A stretch of 64,000 nt of DNA from an uncultured Gammaproteobacteria bacterium (GTDB lineage: Bacteria; Pseudomonadota; Gammaproteobacteria; Arenicellales; JAANXG01), in contig CAMYKW010000004.1 of assembly GCA_947259175.1 (NCBI GenBank), positions 1 to 64,000 of the forward strand, in the 5' to 3' direction. This document shows positions 1-13,597 of the stretch, one piece after another. Position 1 is the first letter of the stretch. Each line of letters starts with the position of its first letter. A program made the translations under genes and the position numbers. A model generated the notes under the pieces. The model worked only from the letters and a program-made list of their open reading frames with translations. It searched no databases and was not told the origin of the DNA.

Positions 1-414
1 GTGTTGAAGAAGATCGATCTGGGTATCGCGCTGGACACCGAAGAAGGATTGTTCGTCCCGGTCTTGCATGATGTCGGCAATCGTGATGCCGAGGATCTGC
101 GGCGCGGACTGGAAGCGATGAAGGACGCGGTACGGCGGCGCGATGTGCCGCCTGAGGAATTGCGGGGATATACCATCACCTTATCGAATTTCGGCACTTT
201 TGGCGGACGCTACGCCGATCCCATATTCATGCCGCCGACGGTGGCCATCCTTGGCGCGGGACGCGCGCGGGACGCCGTGGTGGCGGTTGATCGCAAGCCG
301 GTGGTGCATAGGATTCTGCCGGTATCGTTGACGTTCGATCACCGCGCAGTGACCGGCGGTGAGGCGACACGGTTCCTGATGGCGGTGATACAGGACTTGG
401 AGCAACCCTCCTAG
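1..414 (+). CDS. 2-oxo acid dehydrogenase E2 (dihydrolipoamide acyltransferase), C-terminal part, truncated by window start
   Basis: Catalytic-domain signatures GIALDTEEGLFVPVLHDV, TLSNFGTFGGRYADPIFMPPTVAILGAG and LTFDHRAVTGGEATRFL; the lipoyl and binding domains would lie upstream of the window. Confidence 0.9.
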   Translation: MLKKIDLGIALDTEEGLFVPVLHDVGNRDAEDLRRGLEAMKDAVRRRDVPPEELRGYTITLSNFGTFGGRYADPIFMPPTVAILGAGRARDAVVAVDRKPVVHRILPVSLTFDHRAVTGGEATRFLMAVIQDLEQPS

Positions 415-617
415 TCGGAAATTGGATGCTAGACCGGCGCAATTCCCTGGTATTCAATCCAGCTTTCCCGTCAGTGGCACGAAACGCGGCAAGATGACTT
501 GCTGCTGCCTCCAAAACCGGCTATTCCCGGCTAAAATGGAATATTGATACGCCGGATTATCGGCAACGTCCTTCCCGCGATCGGTTAATCACTAGTGCAT
601 TCGGCGACAAACCACGA

Positions 618-1952
618 ATGAGGAAAGAATGGATACTGCTGCTGGGCGTGGTCACGGCCACCTCGGTGATTGTGTTGGGGAGCGTGAGGTGGTTCGCTCC
701 GCAGTTATTGGGAATTCCGATCGACCTGCAAACCGTGCGTGTAAGCGAAACGCTCTCCCCGTTTTATGAAGGCATATTCCGAAGTGTGGATGCAGAGAAA
801 TTTCTTCTCAACGATCCAACCGTTCAGGTACGCGCCAAGCCGTTCATGCCCAGGGGATTCCGTCTAGGCCCGCATGACCTACTTGGATTCCGCAATCATG
901 GGATACCGAATATCACCGATGTCATTATCGTGGGCGACAGCCAGACCTACGGGAATAACGTGCTCATGGAACACAACTGGCCCAGCCAGTTGCAGTTCGG
1001 ACTCGGTAGTCAGGCAACCGTATACAGCATGGCGACCGGCGGATGGGGAGCCGTTCAGTACCTGGACATGTCAGCCAAGAGCCTTTATTTTCGCCCGCAG
1101 GTTATCGTCGTGGCGTTTTATTCCGGCAACGATCCGATGGAATCGTACCTGTTGGCCTACGGCGTGGAGAAGTGGGCGTCGCTCAAGGTCGTGGACAATC
1201 TCGATGAGTCGGACCGGGCGCCGGCGGCGGGATTTCCAGCGCCTCCCGAGGAGAGCTGGCACGTGGCGTTCGCAGACGGCGTCAATACCGTATTCACGCC
1301 CAAACTCAGGCTGCAATCCAATGACGTGAAGTACGCCGTGGTTAGAGAAGGCTGGGCGATCATGGAAAAAGTCGGAAGGAAGATCAGCGAACTGACGAGC
1401 GACTACGACGTCGCACTCGTATATACGACTATCCCCACTAAAGAACTCGCGTATCAGCGCAAGGTCGACGCCGAAGGAGTGGAACCGGATCCACACTATA
1501 CCCGTTTGGTGTCGATGGAACATGCCAATATTCAAGACTTGGCGAGAATCTTTTCACAACTGCCCAATGTCACATATGTCGATGTGGTGACGCCGCTGCA
1601 GCGGGCGGCGCTGCAGTCGAAACCAATTTATCCCCGTGACACCAACGGTCATCCTGTTTACGCGGGGTACCGAGTGATCGCCCAAGCGATCACACCGGAA
1701 GTAAACCGCCTGTTGCGCCCGATGAAACGCACCCTGGCCGTCGCCGAACTCCCGGATGACTCGACGCAATATCTGCTGCTCACAAACCGGGGCGCCATAC
1801 TGTTCCGCACAGCGGAGACTGCGCAGCGTAATGGTTGGAAATTGACGGACGCGAAGCGCTTGCGAACCCGGGACTTTACCCGCCTGCCGTTTCTGGGCGC
1901 GACCGACGATGTCGCTCCATCCAAATTCGGACCCCCGGCGAATACGCCATAG
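618..1952 (+). CDS. SGNH/GDSL hydrolase-like (AlgX/AlgJ-like) protein with N-terminal membrane anchor
   Basis: N-terminal hydrophobic segment; block I-like VGDSQTYG, a GND motif (FYSGNDP) and a C-terminal D-x-x-x-H-like DTNGHPVYAGYRVIA. Confidence 0.65.
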   Translation: MRKEWILLLGVVTATSVIVLGSVRWFAPQLLGIPIDLQTVRVSETLSPFYEGIFRSVDAEKFLLNDPTVQVRAKPFMPRGFRLGPHDLLGFRNHGIPNITDVIIVGDSQTYGNNVLMEHNWPSQLQFGLGSQATVYSMATGGWGAVQYLDMSAKSLYFRPQVIVVAFYSGNDPMESYLLAYGVEKWASLKVVDNLDESDRAPAAGFPAPPEESWHVAFADGVNTVFTPKLRLQSNDVKYAVVREGWAIMEKVGRKISELTSDYDVALVYTTIPTKELAYQRKVDAEGVEPDPHYTRLVSMEHANIQDLARIFSQLPNVTYVDVVTPLQRAALQSKPIYPRDTNGHPVYAGYRVIAQAITPEVNRLLRPMKRTLAVAELPDDSTQYLLLTNRGAILFRTAETAQRNGWKLTDAKRLRTRDFTRLPFLGATDDVAPSKFGPPANTP

Positions 1953-2164
1953 CCCGTATATTGCGGCTGATGCAATATGCGGGTTACTCCCGTGCCGCGG
2001 CCGATTCGTTTCCGGCATCTTCCGTAGTCCGTTCGCAATGTCAAAGGCGCTCCGCGCCGGCCCCGCCGCGGACTTTCCGGTATTTCGAATTGTTCTCCAA
2101 TATCACTCATTTGGGTGAAGAAATCCGTCACGGACATGGGTAAGGTAAGTGGCCAATGCTTGGA

Positions 2165-2285
2165 GGCCGGCGGCGAGGGATCGCCGCTTATACCAAGGAT
2201 GGGACCAGGGCGAACCAGGGACGGTGAACCCTGGTTTTATCGTGGAACAAAACCCCGTGCTTGAGCACGGGGAGACTCAATCAGG
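2165..2285 (+). ncRNA. Candidate structured RNA / IS200-IS605-type right-end remnant (three consecutive perfect stem-loops)
   Basis: GCGGCGA-GGGA-TCGCCGC (2170-2187), AACCAGGG-N8-CCCTGGTT (2213-2236), CCCCGTGCT-TG-AGCACGGGG (2253-2272) followed by AGACTCAA; no convincing ORF across the stretch. Confidence 0.4.
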
Positions 2286-2367
2286 GTGTAATCGCACCGA
2301 CTGTCGCCGGTGACCGCAGGGCGTCGTCTAATCGCTGCGGCCGCGCGCCGTCGTCGAGGTTATAGCG

Positions 2368-4204
2368 TCACCCCGATTTTGGATAGCCGAGTATATTCAG
2401 GGCGCCGGTGATTTCTCCCAGGATTGCCGGATCATCGATGGTTGCGGGGGCCTTGTACTCCTCGCCATCCGCTATTTTGCGCATGGTTCCGCGCAGGACC
2501 TTTCCCGAACGGGTCTTCGGCAGCCGTTGCACCACCGCTACCTGTTTGAACGCGGCGACCGGACCGATCTGCTCACGCATGAGCTTGACGAGCTCGGGCA
2601 CGATTTCCGCGTCCTGCCGATCGACACCGGCCTTCAACACCACCAATCCCACCGGTAATTGTCCTTTCAACGAGTCGGCGGCGCCGATGACCGCGCACTC
2701 GGCTGTTGATGACGTCGTCGATGCGGCTCATAATCCACAGATAGCCGTCGTCGTCTTTGTAACCGGCATCGCCGGTCAGGTAGTAGCCCGGATAGCGGCT
2801 GAGATAGGATTCCTGATAGCGGGCGTCGTTGTTCCACAGCGTCGGCAATGTTCCCGGGGGCAAGGGAAGCTTGATCGATATCGCGCCCATATCGTTGGCG
2901 GGGACGGAATTGCCTTGTTCGTCCAATACCTGCACATCATAGCCGGGCACCGAGCGAGTGGGGGAACCGGGCTTCACCGGTGCGAAATCGATCCCCATGC
3001 AATTGGCGGCAATGGCCCAACCGGTTTCGGTCTGCCACCAATGATCGATGACCGGAACCCGCAACATGTCTTCGGCCCAGTGCAGGGTGTCGGGATCGCA
3101 ACGCTCACCCGCGAGAAACAATATCCGGAACTTGGATAGATCGTACTTCTTGATGTACTCGCCGCCCGGATCTTCTTTCTTTATCGCCCGAAATGCGGTG
3201 GGTGCGGTAAACATGACCTCCACCCCGTGCTCGGAAATTACGCGCCAGAATGCGCCCGGATCCGGTGTGCCGACGGGTTTTCCTTCATAGACTATTGTCG
3301 TGCAGCCGTGGAGTAGAGGCGCATACACGATGTACGAGTGGCCGACGACCCAGCCCACGTCCGACGCCGCCCAGTAGACTTGTCCGGGTTCGACGTCGTA
3401 AATATTCTTCATCGACCATTTCAATGCGACGGCGTGTCCACCGTGATCGCGAACCACGCCTTTGGGTTGCCCCGTCGTACCGGACGTGTACAAGATGTAC
3501 AGTGGATCGGTTGCCTCGACCTGCACGCAGTCCGCGGGTGTTGCGGCGGCAGCTGCGTCCGCCCAGTCTATATCGCGCCCGTCGATCATGGCCGCGGTCG
3601 CCTCCGGCCGAGCCAGAATCATGCAATGTCCCGGTTTGTGGCTCGCCAATTCGATCGCCTCGTCGAGCAGCGGTTTGTATTCCACAATACGGCCCGGCTC
3701 GATGCCGCATGACGCGCTGACGATGACCTTCGGTTTGGCGTCGTCGATGCGCGTGGCCAGTTCGTTGGCGGCGAAACCGCCAAACACGACGGAATGGATC
3801 GCGCCGATGCGTGCGCATGCGAGCATGGCGACAACCGCTTCGGGCACCATAGGCATGTATACGATGACCCGGTCTCCCTTTTCCACCCCGCGATCAGCCA
3901 ACGCACCGGCGAATTGCGCCACCAGGTCACGTAACTCGCGGTACGTAATCCGGCGAACGGTATCGGTCACCGGGCTGTCATAGATTATCGCCAACCGATC
4001 GCCGTGGCCGTTCTCTACGTGCACATCAACGGCGTTGTAACACGTGTTCAAGCGTCCGCCGGTGAACCACTGATAGAAGGGTGGATTCGAATCATCCAAT
4101 ACCCGGTCCCATTTGCGGGACCACTGAATGGCTTCGGCGGCCTCGGCCCAAAACTCATCCGGATTGGTTATCGAACGGTTGTAGATCGATTGATAGTCTC
4201 CCAT
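2368..4204 (-). pseudogene. prpE: Propionyl-CoA synthetase (acetyl-CoA synthetase family), frameshifted by internal deletion
   Basis: ORF 2573..4204 carries the AMP-binding motifs (YTSGTTGQPKGVV, WWQTETGWAI, YLTGDAGYKDDDGYLWIMSRIDDVIN); the C-terminal end (ECAVIGAADSLKGQLPVGLVVLKAG...) continues in another frame in ORF 2368..2670. Confidence 0.85.
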
Positions 4205-4338
4205 CGTCGCTCCTCGCTTTGGTTGTGCTTTTTGGGTACGACGGTCTTATGCGACCGGTGTTGTTGGCGAATAAGCCATGATTATAAAGGTATAAACCAG
4301 TGGCTAAGTTAATTATAAACTAATATAATATTTCGAAG

Positions 4339-4358
4339 TGATAATATAATTATTCTCA
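4339..4358. promoter_or_regulatory. AT-rich imperfect dyad (TGATAATataATTATTCtca) in the prpE/acnA divergent intergenic region, weakly Fur-box-like
   Basis: TGATAAT/ATTATTC dyad inside a markedly AT-rich intergenic segment in otherwise GC-rich DNA. Confidence 0.25.
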
Positions 4359-4488
4359 ATACTAACTATCAACAACTCCTTGTCATCCGGGGCATGCCCC
4401 GCCACCGGCGTCTAATGATTCATCTTATCCGACAAGGGGGTAAAATCTCACCCTGCTACGCGGTAATCAATTCGGAGAATAGACGACC

Positions 4489-7158
<2,670 letters not shown>

Positions 7159-7221
7159 TAACGCGGTAGCCGGGAGATTACCCGCCGCGGGTCGGGAATG
7201 AACCCGCAATGCGGGCTAGGG

Positions 7222-7494
7222 CTAGATCTCGTCCGGGGCGTAGGCGTCGATGCTCAATGCATGAATGTCGGTTTGCATCGCGTCGCCGAGCGCCGCATAG
7301 ATCATGCGGTGGCGTTGCACCGAATTTTGATCGGCAAATTTTTCGCTGACGATGGTCACTGAGAAGTGGCCTTTGCCGCTTTTCGCGCCGGCGTGGCCCG
7401 CATGCAGGTGGCTCTCATCGATCACCTCCAGCGATTCCGGCGCCAACGCGGCGTGCAAACGTTCCTTGATCAGGGCGATACGGTCCGGTGGCAT
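7222..7494 (-). CDS. BolA family protein
   Basis: 90 aa; IKERLHAAL...HAGHAGAKSGKGHFSVTIVSEKFADQNSVQRHRMIYAALGDAM...IHALSI. Confidence 0.92.
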   Translation of the reverse strand: MPPDRIALIKERLHAALAPESLEVIDESHLHAGHAGAKSGKGHFSVTIVSEKFADQNSVQRHRMIYAALGDAMQTDIHALSIDAYAPDEI

Positions 7495-7790
7495 TAGAAC
7501 ACCTTCTTGAACGGTTTCACCGCAACATCGACATAGACGCCCGCGTGGACGTACGGGTCGTCGTCAGCCCATTGCTGCGCCGCCGGCAAGGATTCGAACT
7601 CGGCAATGATAACGCTGCCGGTAAAACCCGCGGCGCCGGGGTCCTCGGCGTCGATTGCGGGACACGGCCCCGCGGTCAGCAATCGCCCTTCGTCGCGCAG
7701 CGCGTTCAGACGGGCGACATGATCGGGACGGGCCGCCAACCGGGCGTCGAGGCTGCCCGGTCTGTCAGTCGCAAAAATGACGTAGTACAT
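7494..7790 (-). CDS. YciI-like (YCII domain) protein
   Basis: 98 aa; [47 protein letters not shown]...[24 protein letters not shown]. Confidence 0.92.
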   Translation of the reverse strand: MYYVIFATDRPGSLDARLAARPDHVARLNALRDEGRLLTAGPCPAIDAEDPGAAGFTGSVIIAEFESLPAAQQWADDDPYVHAGVYVDVAVKPFKKVF

Positions 7791-7796
7791 CGGTTG

Positions 7797-8360
7797 CTAC
7801 TGACTCTCTTTGACTTTAATGTCTTTCGACACGAATAGCATTATCACGAAGATAAACACGAAGGTGAGTATCAGGGTGCCGAATACCTTGAAATACACCC
7901 AGTGTTTCTGCTGTATCTCGGGATCCAGGTCGGCGCCGTAATAGAAAGCGACGTATAAATTTAGGAATCCCATCGCCAGGGTAAAGACGCCGAAACTCAG
8001 ATTCATGAAACGCCAGCGATTACGCGGAAGCTCGAGTTGGCTTCCCATCACGTATTCTATGGCGGTTTTGCGGCCGACGAATTGGGTCACAAACATGGTC
8101 GCCGCGAAACACCAATACACAACGGTGGGCTTCCAGCGGATAAACGCGTCGTCTTTGAACAGCACCGTCGCCCCGCCGAGCACGACAATGGCGCCGAGCG
8201 TGATCCAGTGCATGGTTTCGACTTTGCGGCCGGCGAACTTGAGCCAACCGACCTGTAGCAGTGACGCGCCGATCGCCGCACCGGTAGCTACAAATATGTC
8301 GTAAACGGAAAATACACCGAAGAAGACGAGTAGGGGGAATAGATCAAAAAGCAGTTTCAT
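7797..8360 (-). CDS. yciB: Inner membrane septation protein A (YciB/IspZ family)
   Basis: 187 aa, multiple TM helices; MKLLFDLFPLLVFFGVF start and LRMxWRxxN-like ELPRNRWRFMNLSFGVFTLAMGFLNLYVAF. Confidence 0.93.
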   Translation of the reverse strand: MKLLFDLFPLLVFFGVFSVYDIFVATGAAIGASLLQVGWLKFAGRKVETMHWITLGAIVVLGGATVLFKDDAFIRWKPTVVYWCFAATMFVTQFVGRKTAIEYVMGSQLELPRNRWRFMNLSFGVFTLAMGFLNLYVAFYYGADLDPEIQQKHWVYFKVFGTLILTFVFIFVIMLFVSKDIKVKESQ

Positions 8361-8376
8361 GGATTATGCGCGTTCG

Positions 8377-9114
8377 TTAGTGCACCTGCCGGGGACTCCA
8401 CGTATCATAGTATTTTTTCATTATCAGACGCACAGGGGCCGGGTAGTCGAGTTTTTTCATTTGCTCCATGCCCTGCGCAAAGAATCTTGGCGCCTCCTCC
8501 GGTAACGCCTGCACGAATTCGTCGAATACACGGGTCATTGTACCCACATCGTGGATTCGAGTGGCGACTATGGCGCGATTAACGTGCAACACCCGCCACG
8601 GGCGTCCCGAATTGGATTTCTCGAGATCCTGTTGGATGAATGCCGCCAGCGCCTTCAGGATTGCGGTCATGAACTGTTCCAGTTCCTTCAGGGTCTCCGG
8701 GTCGCGGGTGGTATTGGCCACATCGGCAAGTGCGTCCACTATGATCTCCGGCGCTCTGATCTCCCCTTGGTGGCGAATAATCCAATTCGCCGCGCCGAGC
8801 GCCGCCAACGCGACTTCTTGCCGGGCATCGGGCAGCGCAAGTTGCTGCGCCCAACGGGCAAGATCGGTCATCAATTGCAACCCGTAGTCTCCGATTTGGC
8901 TGACATCGTCCTGCAAAATCGCCCCGTCTTCGCCCTGTTCTCTGTCCAGCCGCATGGCCACGGAAAAAAATTGGTCGATGGCCTCGGAAAGCTGAGGCGG
9001 CGTGACTTGATCCGTAACCCGCGGTGATCTGGAGTTGTAGTTGGTGACAATCTCCGCTGATACCTGCTGGTGACGAACACGCGCGTCGCTGAGTTTGGGT
9101 GGTAAAACCATCAA
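8377..9114 (-). CDS. Conserved hypothetical protein, predicted mostly helical
   Basis: 245-aa ORF between the yciB gene and a divergent kinase gene; no family recognised. Confidence 0.6.
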   Translation of the reverse strand: MMVLPPKLSDARVRHQQVSAEIVTNYNSRSPRVTDQVTPPQLSEAIDQFFSVAMRLDREQGEDGAILQDDVSQIGDYGLQLMTDLARWAQQLALPDARQEVALAALGAANWIIRHQGEIRAPEIIVDALADVANTTRDPETLKELEQFMTAILKALAAFIQQDLEKSNSGRPWRVLHVNRAIVATRIHDVGTMTRVFDEFVQALPEEAPRFFAQGMEQMKKLDYPAPVRLIMKKYYDTWSPRQVH

Positions 9115-9233
9115 GGGAAACGCTGACTGAGATACAGCCGATAATAATACTTGATATAGTATTGCGCCCGCTACCGGGTTGATTTACCACAACCCCAACC
9201 GGCATATTATAGGCCCACAAATGAAGCGTTACC

Positions 9234-9908
9234 GTGTTGCAACGAATCGAAAACACAGACACTAAAGACGAAGCGCCCGGCTATGTGGTAGTCGAGGGGC
9301 CGGTCGGCGTCGGGAAAACCAGCCTCGCGCGGCGCTTGGCCAAGGCGTTCAAGTGCCAACTGATCCTGGAACAGCCGGAGGAGAATCCGTTCCTCGAGCG
9401 ATTCTATCAGTCGCGCAAACAGTATGCGTTGCCGACCCAGCTGTATTTCCTCTTTCAGCGCACTCGCCAACTGCGTGGGTTGAAACAGAGCGACATGTTC
9501 AGCCCGGTTCGGGTAGCGGATTTCATGCTGGAAAAAGACGCAATATTCGCCAAAGTGACTTTGGACGAAGACGAACATCGCTTGTATCAACAGGTGTACG
9601 CGCAGCTGTCCCCGGAAGTTCCGGTTCCCGATCTGGTGATATATCTGCAGGCGCCGGTGGAGGTATTGATCGAGCGCATCCGCAGACGGGACGTGGATTA
9701 TGAACACGGCATAGAACGGGACTATCTGCAGCAGATTGTCGATTCTTACACGATGTTTTTTTATAAATACGATGTTGCGCCGTTGTTGATCGTAAACGCG
9801 GCGGAGATCAATTTTGTCGATAACGACAGTGATTTTCAGACACTGTTACAGCATATAAAAAAAACCAGAAGCGGCCGCCATTTTTTCAACCCGTTGGCCA
9901 CGATCTGA
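9234..9908 (+). CDS. Deoxynucleoside kinase family protein
   Basis: P-loop VVEGPVGVGKTSLARRLAKAF, VADFMLEKDAIFAKVTLDEDEHRLY, PDLVIYLQAPVEVLIERIRRRDVDYEHGIERDYLQQI. Confidence 0.9.
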   Translation: MLQRIENTDTKDEAPGYVVVEGPVGVGKTSLARRLAKAFKCQLILEQPEENPFLERFYQSRKQYALPTQLYFLFQRTRQLRGLKQSDMFSPVRVADFMLEKDAIFAKVTLDEDEHRLYQQVYAQLSPEVPVPDLVIYLQAPVEVLIERIRRRDVDYEHGIERDYLQQIVDSYTMFFYKYDVAPLLIVNAAEINFVDNDSDFQTLLQHIKKTRSGRHFFNPLATI

Positions 9909-9910
9909 CC

Positions 9911-10783
9911 ATGATCGTCGAGCACGAGGTCGCTCCGCTGCGCGAGACGATTCTTATGCGACGCAGCCGCGGCGAGTCTGTTGCTTTCGTTCCGACAATG
10001 GGAAACCTGCACGCGGGCCATCTCGATCTGGTGCGTGTCGCCGGCGAGCGAGGGGACTCGGTGGTAGTCAGCATCTACGTCAATCCGCTGCAATTCGGGG
10101 AGAACGAAGACCTCGACAGTTATCCGCGTACTTTAGAGGCGGATTCGGCGGCGCTTGGTGATCTCGACGTTGATATCATTTTCCTGCCCGATGACCGCAC
10201 CATGTATCCGGCGGGGCTGGAGGAGCAAACCAAGGTCATGGTGCCGGAATTGAGCGAAACGCTGTGCGGTAGATTTCGTCCTGGTCATTTTGTCGGAGTC
10301 ACGACGGTGGTGAATCGTTTGTTCAACATCGTGCAACCGGATATTGCAGTTTTTGGAAAGAAAGACTATCAACAGCTGACTATTATTCGGCGTATGGTGC
10401 GGGATCTGGCGATGCCGGTCGGAGTCGTCGGCGTCGACACCATCCGTGAAGCGGACGGTCTCGCCATGAGTTCGCGAAATCGGTATCTCACCCCGAAACA
10501 GCGTGCGGTGGCGCCGGGGCTGCACAAAACGCTGCGCGAAGCTCGCGACGCACTGCGCCGAAACGAAACCGATACAGTCGGTGTCGAGGCGCAGGGATAT
10601 AGAAAACTGTCCGATCTTGGATTTTCGCCCGATTATTTCAGCGTGCGCCGGCAATCAGACCTCGCGGCGCCGGGTCCGGAGGATGAGTCGCTGGTGATTC
10701 TCGCCGCCGCGCGCTTGGGGCAGGCGCGGTTGATAGACAATGTCGAAGTGGAACTGGGGCGCCGCAAGGAGGCGATGAATTAA
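9911..10783 (+). CDS. panC: Pantothenate synthetase
   Basis: VAFVPTMGNLHAGHLDLVRVA, VVSIYVNPLQFGENEDLDSYPRTLEAD, VFGKKDYQQLTIIRRMVRDL, GLAMSSRNRYL. Confidence 0.97.
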   Translation: MIVEHEVAPLRETILMRRSRGESVAFVPTMGNLHAGHLDLVRVAGERGDSVVVSIYVNPLQFGENEDLDSYPRTLEADSAALGDLDVDIIFLPDDRTMYPAGLEEQTKVMVPELSETLCGRFRPGHFVGVTTVVNRLFNIVQPDIAVFGKKDYQQLTIIRRMVRDLAMPVGVVGVDTIREADGLAMSSRNRYLTPKQRAVAPGLHKTLREARDALRRNETDTVGVEAQGYRKLSDLGFSPDYFSVRRQSDLAAPGPEDESLVILAAARLGQARLIDNVEVELGRRKEAMN

Positions 10784-10791
10784 TGACCGCG

Positions 10792-10878
10792 TGGTACCGA
10801 GGGTCGGACTCGAACCGACACGGTGTTGCCACCACCAGATTTTGAGTCTGGCGCGTCTACCAGTTTCGCCACCTCGGC
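10792..10878 (-). tRNA. tRNA-Leu (anticodon CAA)
   Basis: Reverse strand GCCGAGGTGGCGAAACTGGTAGACGCGCCAGACTCAAAATCTGGTGGTGGCAACACCGTGTCGGTTCGAGTCCGACCCTCGGTACCA: class II with long variable arm, CAA in the anticodon loop, encoded CCA. Confidence 0.95.
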
Positions 10879-10908
10879 ACTGTTCGCAGACATAAAAGTA
10901 TAGCGGGG

Positions 10909-13132
<2,224 letters not shown>

Positions 13133-13261
13133 CGGTTTGACCCTCAATTTTCCAGTGCCCTGTGGCATAATACCGCGCCGCGCCGCCCGGCTCCCGCCGT
13201 GCCTGACCAAGGCCCGTGACTGTTGGCAGCGGCGCATCATATTCCATTACCAAAAGGATAC

Positions 13262-13597
13262 ATGCTCATGAGCCTGTTGATACGAGATGCCTGGGCACAG
13301 TCTGCGGGCGGCGATCCGTCCGGAGGCTTGCTCGGTTTGCTTCCGATCATATTGATTTTCGTGCTGTTCTATTTCCTGCTCATTCGGCCGCAACAAAAAC
13401 GTCAGAAACAACACAAGTCGATGGTGGAGGGCCTCAAGAAGGGCGATGAAGTGGTCACCGCAGGTGGTACCCTGGGGAAAATCACCGACGTCGGCGAGAA
13501 TTTCATTAACCTGGAAATTGCCAATGGGGTGGAAATCAAGGTGCAGCGCCATTCGGTGCAATCAATGATGCCCAAGGGGACGATCAAGGAAGCTTGA
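13262..13597 (+). CDS. yajC: Preprotein translocase subunit YajC
   Basis: Single TM then LIRPQQKRQKQHKSMVEGLKKGDEVVTAGGTLGKI; directly upstream of secD. Confidence 0.95.
   Translation: MLMSLLIRDAWAQSAGGDPSGGLLGLLPIILIFVLFYFLLIRPQQKRQKQHKSMVEGLKKGDEVVTAGGTLGKITDVGENFINLEIANGVEIKVQRHSVQSMMPKGTIKEA

Noticed and set aside
2408-3139. 243-aa plus-strand ORF, and other plus-strand ORFs, opposite prpE
   Set aside because: Antisense shadow of the strongly conserved acetyl/propionyl-CoA synthetase sequence; composition typical of GC-rich opposite-strand frames.
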